64,000 nt of DNA. Source: Raffaelea ambrosiae. Taxonomy: Eukaryota > Ascomycota > Sordariomycetes > Ophiostomatales > Ophiostomataceae. This document shows positions 22,173 through 33,252 of this stretch, one piece after another (position 1 is the first letter of the stretch; each line of letters opens with the position of its first letter). The DNA is taken from the NCBI GenBank assembly GCA_002778195.1, contig PCDI01000002.1, forward strand, positions 2,865,234 through 2,929,233. Direction: 5' to 3'. The notes under the pieces are model-generated. The model was not told where the DNA came from, ran no database searches, and saw only the letters and a program-made list of their open reading frames with translations. Position numbers and translations under genes: made by a program.

Positions 22173-22893
22173 ATGCGGACCGCAGCTGTCTTCGTGTCTC
22201 TCCTGTCTGCCGCCTCGGCGGCCAGCCTCAACTTCTTCGGCAGCAATGGTGTCACCCCCAACGAGGATCTCAAGGTGCCCGGCGAGTCGCCGCTTGAGTT
22301 CTGCCCTCAGGACCACTCCAAGGATGTCCTGACTATCAAGAGCGTCGACCTGGCTCCCAACCCCCCTGCAGCGTATGTTTTTGTTCTGTCCCCCCCCCCC
22401 TCGCACCGTGAGCTTTGCTCGAACCCCGTTTCCTCGTTTGCATCGCTTGCTAACCCTCTTCTCTTCGCTCGTATCACAGTGGCACCGACCTCGTTATCAA
22501 GGCCACCGGCGTGGTCGCCAAGACCATCACCAAGGGCGCTTACGTCAACCTCCAGGTCAAGTACGGCCTGATCCGCCTCATCAGCACCACCGCCGACCTG
22601 TGCGAGCAGATTGAGAACGTCGACCTCGAATGCCCCATCGAGAAGGGCGTGATCTCCATCACGAAGTCTGTCGAGCTGCCGAACGAGATTCCTCCCGTAA
22701 GATTCCCCGAAACCGAAGGCATCTGATAAGACACATCAATGTCTTGAAAAGACGAGATTTGCATGGATACTGACCATTCCTATAGGGCCAATACACCGTC
22801 CTGGCCGATGTCTTCACCGTCGATGATGAGCCCGTCACCTGCCTGACCGCCACGGTGACCTTCAGCCGCCAGGGCTTCTCTATTGAGCTTTGA
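22173..22893 (+). CDS. NPC2: Phosphatidylglycerol/phosphatidylinositol transfer protein (ML domain, NPC2 family), 174 aa
   Basis: Exons 22173-22372, 22480-22696 and 22786-22893. Both introns have good branch sites (GCTAAC, ACTGAC). Residues 1-~17 are a signal peptide (MRTAAVFVSLLSAASA). The mature part is a single MD-2-related lipid-recognition domain: cysteines in EFCPQD, DLCEQI, LECPI and VTCL, the start VLTIKSVDLAPNPP, and a C-terminal VTFSRQGFSIEL. Length and layout match fungal PG/PI-TP and yeast Npc2 (about 175 aa). Family members carry sterols or phospholipids in the vacuole lumen and work with the Ncr1/NPC1 membrane protein. Intron 1 contains an 11-base C run. Confidence 0.95.
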
Positions 22894-24427
22894 GCGGAGT
22901 TACCTTCTTCTTCTTTGCCCTCCAACTGTCTGTTTCATTCGAGAGCGTATTGTTTGAGCGTTCAGCGTTGAGAGAGCAACCCTTTTCAAACACCGGATGA
23001 CGCACACACAACCCTCATCTTAATTTCACCGCCCCGAGATGCACCTGGCCGTGTTCATCTCCGGCACCCGGTACCCGATCCGTGGATTTGTGTTGCGTAC
23101 GCCTATGTGCAATGGCACGTTGCCGTCGTTGTTGCTATTGAAATATTGCATGTTGCGACCTGCTTTGGGTTTTGTTTCGCTGTTTTTTCTTGGTTCAGAT
23201 GTCAGCTGTAAGACGTTCTATATTGACGCCTCCCACCCAAGTTGGTTCCACAGTGTTACTGCTTTGCTGTCTTATTGCATTTTTTTTCGTACTTTTCTTC
23301 TATATAGCATCTTTATCTCATCTGTTGTATTTTATTGGCCGCGTTCTACTATTTTTGATATGATGTTCCTTTATTATGGCGCACGTCATAGTGCACAACC
23401 ACGCTGACTGTCTCCAAAACGTACCATACACTGCGGAATACAAGACAAGTCTCCGTACCAATTGCCAGCTAGAAGTCGGTTGTTTACTGCAAAGGTTGCA
23501 GAATACAATCCATCGTTGGGAATTGACCTGTCTCCAGAAGTCGCATCAACAGCAGGGTAGTCGCGACGTTGTTTGCTACACCAGCATGGGTTCAGACCCC
23601 GTCTCTCGTCAACCTCGTGACGCATTCCGAGAGCGGATCGATCGTTAGACTTCTGCGTCAGGGTTTGGCGGCCGTCTGTCTGACATCTTGGAGCGAGACC
23701 CGCCTCCTGCAATGTCTAACGCACAGAAACAAAAATGGGCTGGGCAGATCCGTCAGTCTGTCGACGGCCTTCACAACCTCGACCTTGTCAGGGGCAACGG
23801 AAAGACAAGCAATACGTTAACTAGTTAGTTGGTGGTTTGGACAGAAGCACTGGAAGTGGTGGCGGTGACTGGCTCATCAATTTTGGTGGTGGTTGGTCTG
23901 ACGGTTGGGTAGACAAGGAGAAGCAGAGTACCATCGAAGGAGACGAGTATGCAGTTACCAAAACCACCGGGGCTCTTCTTGTAAGTGAGCAGCATGTTTC
24001 GAGAAAAAGAAGGTGGTCTAAGTAGCTTTCCGTTGTGATGATCTAGAGGGCAAGTGTCTACGGTGAATTTTTGCTCTTCATTCTCATTCGGGCGAAGTAG
24101 ATAGCATCTGTACCAATTAAAGACGGCATAGATATTTCCGGTTGGCATACACGACCATTCTTTCCGCGGGTTTTGTTCTCATCAAACGCCATAAAAGGCA
24201 ATGTGATACCTCTCTCGCTGTGCAGCTGGCTTTCTTGTGAGTATGGCCGGCAGAAGCATATCGACGCTATGTTCCCCCTTTCCAGCCAACCTAGCAAAAT
24301 TCAACAAAGCCAGGCAAATCCAAAATATGAAGCAGAAAAAACCAGAACAGAAACAAAAAAGAAACACTTTCCCCTCCTTCTCCCCAGCACTAGCCCCCGT
24401 CGATGGTTCCCTCTCCTTTGTTCCTCT
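22894..24427. other. Intergenic between convergent NPC2 and VMA7 genes
   Basis: A/T-rich 3' flanks. I see no recognisable gene. A 107-codon minus frame (23825-24148) has no family features. Confidence 0.6.
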
Positions 24428-25062
24428 TTACTCGCCAAACAACCGTCTCACCCGACGCAGGACGCTGTCCTTCTCCGGGTCGTACGGGTGGTCCTTGCTG
24501 GGAATCTCAAGGACCGTCGGGAACGCTGCCGTGTAGGTGTCAATTCGGTGCCGTATCCGGTCGGCGATCTGTCTGCGTGTCAGCTTGTCCGGCGTTGATC
24601 CCAAGCTCCATTCCCCCCCTGTCTGTTCTGTTCAGCCTCCTCCGCAAACCACGTACATGCTGGTTGATCAGAATGATGCCGATATCCTTACGCTCGGTAG
24701 CGAACCGCTCAAAAGCAGACTCGATCTGAGCCGTTTCCGTCTTGTTATCCACCACCAGGAAGTTCTTCTGCGAGTCGGCGCCCTGGGAAACATGCTGCGT
24801 GAAGGGGGTAGCAGGTTAGCATGTTAGCATTTGGCTTATTTGAGCAACGACGACGTCCATGAATCGAAGACTTACGCCAATTCCAGCCAGAAGAAGGCCC
24901 GTCACCGAGTCCTGGAGCACGTGAAGTTGTCAGCCTTCGACCTTCGAACATGGCTTCCTGTATTTTGATTTGGGCCTCCTCGTCGCGACCGCTGCAGCTT
25001 ACCTCATCGCCAATTACAGCCAGGAACTGCCGGTCCTTAAAGTCCGCCTGCGATGAAGACAT
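24428..25062 (-). CDS. VMA7: V-type proton ATPase subunit F, 124 aa, four exons
   Basis: Small stalk subunit of the V1 sector, on the rotary shaft with subunit D, needed for ATP-driven acidification of the vacuole and endosomes. Exons 25062-25003, 24911-24876, 24794-24657 and 24568-24428 join to 124 codons, close to yeast Vma7 (118 aa). The whole protein is the ATP-synthase F family fold: RQFLAVIGDE at the N-terminus, DSVTGLLLAGIG, the middle FERFATERKDIGIILINQHIAD, and the C-terminal PTVLEIPSKDHPYDPEKDSVL. The small second exon (36 nt) still encodes the conserved glycine-rich strand, which supports the splice model. Divergent from the NUR1 gene across 542 bases. Confidence 0.97.
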
Positions 25063-25604
25063 CGTGCTGATTGCTTCCCTTGTTGTCTCGCTGTGGTTGT
25101 GTGGCCGTCGACTGGGAGAAGAAGACGGGGGGTTTGAAGGAAATACAGAGCTCGAAACCACCTCGCGCGCAGTCTGGGATTAATGGCTCACCCTGCAGTT
25201 GCCTGCTAGCTCCAATCACAGCACAAAAAGCCCCGCAGCCACAGCACCCTTTCCCTCCCAGGGTGGGTGGCTCAATCTTTGGGACCCCACAGAGAGCTCC
25301 AGCCGGAGCCTAGTCCCCCCCAAAAGGTTGCTTAGGTAAAAAAAAATTGGCAGCATGCTGCAAGTAAACAAATAACTAAGCGCCTCGAGCGAACCGCCTG
25401 ATCTTAGCACAAAGAGAACTTGACTGCGGCAGCGTTTCCATCCAGCTGTCATACCCCGGGCCATCGTATACGTCGGCTTGTGACGATGATGTGAAGCCCC
25501 AATCTTCGCAGATACAACACGACAAACAAGCCGCTGGCCACACCTGCTACGTTTACCATATCTGCCGGCCTTTCTCTCTACTTTGCCCTGTTTTTTAAGA
25601 CACG
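25063..25604. promoter_or_regulatory. Shared divergent promoter region VMA7 / NUR1
   Basis: 542 bases separate the two start codons on opposite strands, so both promoters must lie here. No clear TATA box or known operator is recognised. Confidence 0.5.
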
Positions 25605-27191
25605 ATGCCTCGACTCGTCCGCCGCCAGTCGCTGTACCAGCGTGTTTCGGCCGCCATCAACCCTTTGGACTTCCTCCTGTGGCTGTCTGAAGAGATTGAG
25701 ACACGGGAGCTGGACTCTACGGCCACGGGGGCACAGGTGGGCGTCGTTGCTAACTTCGTCTTCTTTCTGGCGAGGGCAAATTTGGGGTCCTCGAGCAGTG
25801 CCGACGACGACGTTTTCGGTGATGGCTCCGGCCAGGGATGGGTATCGTATTTGGTATGTATTTGATTCTGACTGTTCTGCTCCACCCTGTGACTCTCTCC
25901 TCGGCTAACTCTGAATGCGTTCTCGCAGGTGCAACTCTTCGTCTGGACAGGTTTCACCCTCTCCATCGCGAACACCGTCTTCGTTTTCACTCGCAAGCGC
26001 CACTACCGCCTCTTTGAGGCTAACATCGACAAAGGTCCTGCCACGCCATCTGCACAACGAGTTCGGGTGCAGTCTCCGCCGTCGTCTGGGTCACCCTTTC
26101 GGTTTTTTTCTGACCTCGTCGGCCTCGACTCCGCCGAGTCGCGTGCCCACCCAGACGAGACCCGGGACGTGTGGGAACTTGCTGTCTGGGACCCGCGGCC
26201 GGCGTCGCTTGAGCTGCTTTCTTACTTCAGCCCCCTGCATGTCTTGATCTACATTTTCGAACTGCCGCTGGACCCGCTCGAGCCACACCCCAGCGTCACG
26301 GTGTTTAAGTGCCTCGTCCTGCAGGTTGGCCTGTCGGTCCTGATGAAACTCGTCCAGTCCAAGAACGACCAGCGGCAACGGGACAACGCCATAATCCAGA
26401 AGGAAGTCTTCCACGAGTACGATACTAAGTTCGTGCAGCCACGACTCCACCCGGTCGTGAGGGATGTTGGTACCCAAGTGTCTGTGAACGACATTTTCGG
26501 CGCCGATGGCAGCAGCTCGAAAGGCCTGGTCGAATCAGGCACGCCCACAACTCTCATCCGCCGAGCTTTCCAGACACACCCTAATCCCCACTACATCAAG
26601 CACATTGACCCCGACTATACGAGGCCGTCGTCGTCCCGCCAGTCAAGCAGCTTTCTGACTCCCCGGCTGGTCACCCCTGCCAACAAGCCAGCTAGGTACT
26701 CGGACTCGTACACGCAGAGCAGTGTTGCCCAGTCCAGACAAAGCGTTGCTCCCAGTTCCGTGGTGACGCCCGGCTATGCGACAGTAGCTGCCACACCAGC
26801 GACTGTGGCCAGCTCGGTTGCCAGCGCTACGCATGCCCCAGCGACCGTTGGCTCGACAGGCACCAGCACCACTGATTTTGGAGGTCTTTTGGGCGTCCGC
26901 AGCCATGTGAACTCGCCACTGAAGAAGGCCACGAGCATGAACGATATTGGAAGCTCGGGTGGCTTTTTCTCGCCGAGAAACTCCAGAGAGCTGGCTGCTC
27001 TTGAGCAGCGTGAGGCTGTTGAGCAGATGCAGCGGAGAGCGAGCCCGATCAAAGAGGAGAGGACAACTCCCGCTGCACGAGCACGGAATCCTTTCCATCC
27101 CCAGGATCCCTCGTCCCCGGCGGCTGCGAATCCCTTTCTCAAAGCAAGGTCCAACGCCTACAAGTATGAGAGGTTTCCGTCTCGGCGCTAG
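25605..27191 (+). CDS. NUR1: Nuclear rim protein 1 (Nur1 / Mug154 family), 503 aa
   Basis: Yeast Nur1 sits in the inner nuclear membrane with Heh1 (the CLIP complex) and tethers rDNA and silent chromatin to the nuclear rim. Exons are 25605-25853 and 25929-27191 (75-bp intron). The family core fills residues ~1-300. It begins RRQSLYQRVSAAINPLDFLLWLSEEIE. Hydrophobic segments are at VVANFVFFLARANL, LFVWTGFTLSIANTVFVF, SYFSPLHVLIYIFEL and FKCLVLQVGLSVLMKLV. The hallmark IIQKEVFHEYDTKFVQPRLHPVVRDVGTQ segment follows. The rest is Ser/Thr-rich and probably faces the nucleoplasm. Start codon and splice sites are clear. Confidence 0.93.
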
Positions 27192-27646
27192 ATGCTGTCT
27201 TCGACGCGGCAGCCGGGCTGAGAAATCATAAAGTGTTCCCTTTTGTTGTTTTGTGTAAATTTTTTTTGGCTCGAGATATCATCGGTGACGAGTGTTTTTT
27301 TGTATATGGGAAGGCGTCACTTCAGGAGTTTCTTTACAACCCTTTTAATATTGCATGGCATATGTTGTCTACAGAGAGACGAATTTCACAATTCTTTTGA
27401 GCAAGTGCATGCTGTTCGGTTACCCGCATTGCTGGCTCTTTCCTAGCTCTCTGCTTGCTGAGAATGGCAGGAGCGACCTGGGAATCCTGGCATAACCCTC
27501 ATTCGACTCATTCGCCTTTATTCTGCATCCTCACATCGCTTGCCACTATCAGCACCTTTAAAGCCATCCAACACGATATATCACCCTCATACGAAACATG
27601 TAGAAACAAATTGCATCATTGGAAGCCGCTCAATCTCTCAATCTCA
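27192..27646. other. Intergenic between NUR1 and the orphan membrane-protein gene
   Basis: 455 bases, T-rich. Holds the NUR1 3' UTR and the promoter of the next gene. No other feature seen. Confidence 0.6.
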
Positions 27647-30600
27647 ATGTCGTACACATCCCTGCCTCCAATGCCACCGATGCCAAGCCTGCCTCCTCCA
27701 GCAGTGAGCGCGCCAGCACCAGCAAACAGCGCACCAGCACTAGCAAACAGCGCACCAGCACCAGCAAACAACGCACCAGCACCAGCAAACAACGCACCAG
27801 CACCAGCAAACAATGTCAAGAAAAGCGAGCCAAGGGCAAAAGCCACAATCAAACTTCCCTTCTTCGAGTTCGAGTGGGTGTGCTGCGACTGCTGCTGCAA
27901 TTGTTGATAGTGGGAAACAAGAACAAAGTGGGCAGAAGCAATCAGATGGCCCATCATCCAAGACGACTCGACAACGAGCCGCATCATTTGCTAGCTTCTT
28001 TACCAGGCTCTTCCCAACCAACAGAGAAGAGCGCGGCGGCACAACTCGAGAACATGGTGTTTAGGGACGCAGATCAAGCGAAGACTACACGGAGACTTCT
28101 GAGGGCGACCATGCCTCCAACAGCGAGCCTGGCGGTCGACGAGAGCCGAGCTACATTGTCAGCTGGAACACACCCCGCGACCTTCCTCGAAGTTTTCCCC
28201 GAAGTTCAACCTCGACGTTGCATGGGACAGGCAGAAGAAAGAGGGCTTCTTCGATGAATCCCTCCCCAAGGAGGAAGTCAGACCCCCAGCCGAGGGTATC
28301 TCTTGATGGTACCCGCAAAGGGGCATCATATTGCGATACTTTGCTGCTCAACACAGGAGTCACTGTGGTTCCAAGTGGCGATTCTGAGGATGTCCAGTCT
28401 CGCATACATGGTGTCTTCCAGTTAAAGCAACAGTCTCACCGTCAACGAAGAACTCTCAAGGAGAGGGGCGACTTTCTGGGTGTTCAAGGAGTCAATCCAG
28501 AAACAGGTACTATGGACGTTTTGACGCCTTCCACAAGCTCGGTCAGCACCCTGGACACAGGTGCGTCGCCATTACTAAGTGATTTGGCCAAGAAAGTCAA
28601 AGAAGCCAAGGAGTCCTATCGCAATGCCCGAAGACTGCACACAGAAGAGCTTCAAAAGGCTCTGTCCAAACAAGAGCAAGACAGACTGGACAGACGAGAG
28701 CGGAGCAAGGAATCTGTCCGGGCGGAACAAAGCCTGGTCAGATGGCGAAAAGATGCAAGCCAATGGTCGTCTGTAGCAGAGCCGAAGCTGAGTCCAATCA
28801 CCCAATCACGGAGTGTCTCACCAAGTAAGCTTTGCCTTCGTTTATGCAAACTAGTCTTAGAAGAATCTAACGAGGATAGCTGCTCCTGTTTCTCAATTAG
28901 CTCCGGCACGCCACTTGCAGAGGGCAAAGCCATCGCCTCCGAGCCCTGTTACAACCTCACCACGAAACACAGTCCGATTCTCTCCTTTGGTAAAAGAGAA
29001 GAGTCATGCGTCGAGTGGGACCGTCATACATGCCCCTTCTACTAAGCAACGGCATTTTGATTCCGGGACGGGTGATAGTAGCACGATCTATTCCCCATCG
29101 CCGCTTGTCGGGTCCGGCAACACAACACCCCGAAGCAAAACGTTTGTGGCGCCCGAATATTCTGTCACAGCAGCCACTGGCTTGGATGTACTGCAGAATG
29201 GAATGGTTCGAGGCAAGGATGGGGAGACTAGAGAGTGTCTGCCTAGTGACAACAACTTGCTTGTCCCCTACGTACCTTTGGGACATGGCTTGAACTTACC
29301 ATCTTCAGACTCATCAATGCCGAACAAGAATCAACCTACAGACAAACCTAATGGAGATATCACATGTCTCCAAGATGGCTACCCGCCAGCGCAAGGTACG
29401 GGTCCGACTCACGACGTAGATGAAACCAAAGCACCTAAAATACTTCACGTTTCTGCTTCCCGTTCTTGCCCTATGTTGACACATGCTTCCGAGCAGAACG
29501 GGCACGCCAGCGACGGGGGCCAGAGTTCACGCCCGTGCTATCCCGAAGACAGCAATCTGGAGGCGAATTTTTGTCGGTGGGTGCCATCGATGAAAGAACC
29601 GGAACTTTCAAGATTGCAGAGCTCGAGCCGTATGCTCTGCGAGACCAAGTCGGTCAAGATCCCGGACAAGAAGACAACTCAGGAATTGGGGATGGAGCAT
29701 GGAGAGGGAGTGATATTGAACAGCTCAACGGGCAACACTCTCTTGAATGCTCGAAGTTGGGGAGCGAGATCAACAAATTTATGGGGGGTGCAACAGAAAG
29801 ACATGACCAAACAACTCAGACAACCCTACGAGACGAACGAAAGATCTGCCTGCACACCCACCACCACCACTACTGGATCCGGCAGCCTTCCGTTGAGCTC
29901 GGCTCTGAACTTGGACGGCCCGGCCGACGAGCGAGAAGGTCAGCCAGTGCCCATGTACCAGCCACCACCCAGCAGACGGAGAGATGTGAGCGCATTCAGC
30001 CGGCCGACCCATACCATGAGAAGCAATATAGAGACTTCCCAGCTGAGAGAGATACCGAACATTTGGCAGAGCGACGACGGCCCCCCTCTCGCAACACTCA
30101 CCAGCGTTACTTCATCAGTCCGGCAGCTGACAACAACAAAGATGAGGATCGAGAGAATATCTCCCAAAGCCTGGCAAAGTATGCAAATGGCCGCAGTAAA
30201 CGGCAACGGAGGTCACGTTCACACTCCAAATGGTATCCCATCACGTATGGCACCATGCCTTCCAGGTGGCCGAATTCGCCCCGCGGAGGTGATGGCGCAG
30301 GAAGCAGCACAGATGGCACTGGTTCACGCTCGCAGGCCAAAGGACCAGACACGCGGGATGCCGCAGGCACAATTCCCTATGCAGCAGACTGCGGCAATGG
30401 AGGTGATGCACTGCGGTCCACGGCGCCAACACTCGGAGTTCAGGAAGGAAGCCCAATCAGGCATGGCCGCCAGCAGCGGCGGCACCGGAGGTCCTTCCAG
30501 CAAGAAAAGGAGTGAAGCTACAAAGACACAAAATCAGAACGAAGGCAATGCAAAGTTTGAGCTGGCCAGGACGGTAGCATTTCTGCTGTTCACTGCCATG

Positions 30601-30828
30601 CTAAAGTACTGGGGCGTGGTTCATCCGGTGTTTGACAGCAGCTCGCCATTGCGGAGGAGGTTTCGCGAAGGTCAATTGACCGCTCCAGATGTTGTTCTCG
30701 GCGTTCTTGCATGCGGCTTTGTCATGCTCATGCTGTTGGTAGGAATGTGGGTGTTTCGTATTTTCGTTGCCCTAGGCATCATTCTGCAGTTCACGCTGGG
30801 TGCACTTTGTATGCTGCTTGGCATGTAA
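27647..30828 (+). CDS. Unrecognised protein with N-terminal 7-aa repeats and C-terminal transmembrane segments, about 968 aa
   Basis: I do not recognise this family. Best model: exons 27647-27873, 28073-28824 and 28901-30828. The last intron is firm (76 bp, GTAAGC...TTAG, frame restored exactly). The first is tentative: the frame before 28062 has a TAG, so a splice (GTGGGT donor, GCAG acceptor, 199 bp) is needed, and its sites are weak. The N-terminus is Pro-rich with five APAPANN/APAPANS repeats. Residues ~80-330 are Ser-rich and include a charged helical, possibly coiled-coil stretch with LAKKVKEAKESYRNARRLHTEELQKA. Long disordered Ser/Thr/Pro/Gln sequence follows. The last ~90 residues have a hydrophobic segment (TVAFLLFTAMLKYWGVV) and one long double-length segment (VVLGVLACGFVMLMLLVG...LCMLLGM), so it is a tail-anchored or hairpin membrane protein. 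It sits next to NUR1, but no functional link is shown. Confidence 0.6.
27708..27812 (+). repeat. 21-bp minisatellite encoding a 7-residue repeat
   Basis: Five tandem units of GCACCAGCACCAGCAAACAAC with few differences. The unit is a multiple of three, so copy-number change would not shift the frame. The preferred frame reads APAPANN. Confidence 0.9.
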
Positions 30829-32392
30829 GGTGGATGGACCTGTGGGGGAAGGGTCTCCTGCAAAGCATCTTTACGGGGTAGCATCACCATAGCATCGTTT
30901 ACGCGTTATTGTTTACAGGTCACTTTCTGCCAAAAGCCCCTGACAAAGGCTTCTGCCCAGTTTTATTTTTCTCCTTCGAGAAACACCATTTTTGAAATCA
31001 CTTGTTTAAAACGGATACCCTCGGCTTGCGTGACCATGATTGTGCATTGTGCGGCTCTTCTATGGGGCTCCGACATCGCTGAATTCGCTGAGTTCGCTGA
31101 AATGCTGGAAAGCGGGATGCGTAGAGTGGAGTTGGGGGATCAACGGTCTGGGCCAGTAGCCGATTGCTCCACAATCCATGACACACGGTCAGCTCCTCGT
31201 CCGATACTCGCATGGGAGGGTGGGTAAGAGCTTTCCCCACGGTCAACGACGGTGAAGAGAAACAGCCAATGGCACAGAGGTAGTTTATCATGGGGGTGTG
31301 TCGGGGCGAAGATGCACCTGCTGGAATACCCCTTGGCTCGGCAAGAAACAGCTCCTTTTTCTGTTGTGTGTGGACTCATCCTTCGTTGCTGTCCTCGTAC
31401 AAGTATTCCTTTGTCCCGAGCTACGCGGCTGTTTGATGTATCGGGGTCGGGTTGCTATATAGAGAACGCAATCTGTTTAATCTTTCTGCCGCCAAATATG
31501 CCGTCCTCTGCGTGCGGCTTGGCCTTTGGTTTCTTGCTGCATGGACTGCACATCCGTATTGGAAGACGGGTGTCTCGGGAGACGGTGTCCTCTCTACGAG
31601 GCGTCACACAAGGAGCGACATGGGCTACGGTTGCTTGCATATCACGGCCCGCTACTCTTCCGAACAGGTTGTAGGCCTTGTAGAGAGCCAAAATAGTAAT
31701 TACTTTTGTTTTTCTTTTTTTTACTTCTTTTTCCGCACCTCAAGTTAATTATCTCTCATTGAAGCCTAAGGAGGAGTATGCAGAAGCGCTCCCACTGTGC
31801 ATACATGGTAGTTCAGAACCCGCGAATACTGGTGCTACGTTGAGCCACTGATCCAGTGTGTCCTGACTCGGTATACAGTTGATTTCGCTTCAGGGCACAG
31901 TGTAGAGGAGCGTCGGGGATCAACTTCGTGATGTGCAAGCGTTGAGAGACTCAGATTTTTTTGGCCAATCACTAACACGTCCCAATCAGGATAGTGACAA
32001 GCGAGAAGCTGGACCACGGCATACACAATGTCATTTTTTTGTGTTCTTCGTCTCTTTTTTTTTTCACTGGTAGCAGGCCAGCACTCCTTTGTAGCTGCCA
32101 TTGTACACGGAATACACATGTTCTTTCCCAGAGTGTCTCCCTCGCCAAAAAAATGGGCTTTGTGGTTCCAGTCTTGTTAAGTGAGAATCGTGCCGCCAGC
32201 AGCTCAAGTCAACCCGCGGCGCAAGCTCGTAATCCCGCAACAAAAATTCCCTCGCCGACATGTTTTGCGCGTAGAATCTTGGCTGCACATACTCCATATA
32301 TGTCTTGTATTTTTATCCTGTCCGCCTACCCCGAAATCAGGAACGACGACGAAAACCGAGGGGGAAGTTCCTTCGGGAACGCAGGGCAATTC
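30829..32392. other. Gene-poor intergenic region
   Basis: About 1.6 kb with more A/T than the coding regions. Short frames have no recognisable family. The last part should include the former promoter of the pseudogene that follows. Confidence 0.55.
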
Positions 32393-33252
32393 TATGTCTC
32401 GAATGCCAGAAGGGGGTGTGAGATTCGCACATTCATATCCTGGACCCGTCACGATATCCACTGGCTGATGCTACGTATACGCCCGGTATTTATACGGCAT
32501 GGGATAATGTCAAGGTCGAGTAGTTCATTGGCACGTTGCACAATACCATCATCCGACCGTCCACCTACGACAACGACAACATGGCGCTTCGTGACGCACT
32601 GAATGCATATGGCCCGGACCGTTCACGTGGTGTAGTCGGCTTTGACCCAGCGATGACGACAGCGGGGACTTTGCAGCACTGGCACAGTCTGGGCGTCCGG
32701 GATGTTCGTGCCAACCTGGGGTTCGTCTCGGCACTCCCCCAGAGCCAAGGAGCTCAAGGCGATGCTCAAAAGCTGCGCGGAAGCGATTCGGCCTCTGGGC
32801 TGGGCCATACATATGTTCCCTCCCATGAGTATTTTGGCACAATTGAAAGACTCTCTCCCGACGCTCGACACGACTATTGTGCTTGACCACTTTGGGTACC
32901 TGGCCATCACAGAAGAGAGCGGGTTCGACCAGCCAAATGCGGGTCCGTACAGGGTTCCCGGTTTCCAATCGCTGGTCAACTTGCTCGAGCACGGGCGGAC
33001 AGATGTGAAGATCTCCGCTCCCTACGGCCTGCGTCACACCGAGGAACCTCACTGCCCACCTCTTGGCCCGTTGATCAGGGGACTTTAAGGAAGCACCGGA
33101 GCGCATCGCGTAGTTGGCCGCACACGCACAAGTACGAAGGGCTGAACATCAAACCATAGACCGCGGACTTGATCGATTTGACTGGCGACGACGAGGTGCT
33201 GCGAAATCGGCTGTTCAGGAACAGCGCAGAGAAGCTGTGGGGCGTGGATTGA
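32393..33252 (+). pseudogene. Decayed amidohydrolase (amidohydrolase 2, 2-pyrone-4,6-dicarboxylate hydrolase-like)
   Basis: Similarity runs from MSRMPEG at 32393 to the stop at 33250-33252 but switches frame repeatedly. Recognisable pieces are the metal-binding DSHIHILDPSRYPL after 32422, YGPDRSRGVVGFDPAMTT near 32605-32660, TTIVLDHFGYL near 32870, VKISAPYGL near 33005, WPHTHKYEGLNIKP from 33115, and FRNSAEKLWGVD at the end. Four in-frame stops replace expected residues: TGA at 32419 (Trp), TAG at 32521 (Gln), TAG at 33111 (Trp), TAG at 33157 (Trp). Frame shifts occur near 32412, 32730 and 33080, plus a small deletion near 33113. The family hydrolyses lactone or aromatic-derived rings with a metal-dependent TIM barrel. 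No function is expected from this copy. An intron could explain at most one of the breaks. Confidence 0.9.

Noticed and set aside
23825..24148. 107-codon minus frame downstream of NPC2
   Set aside because: No recognisable domain. It overlaps the expected 3' flanks of two convergent genes. Kept only as a remote possibility.
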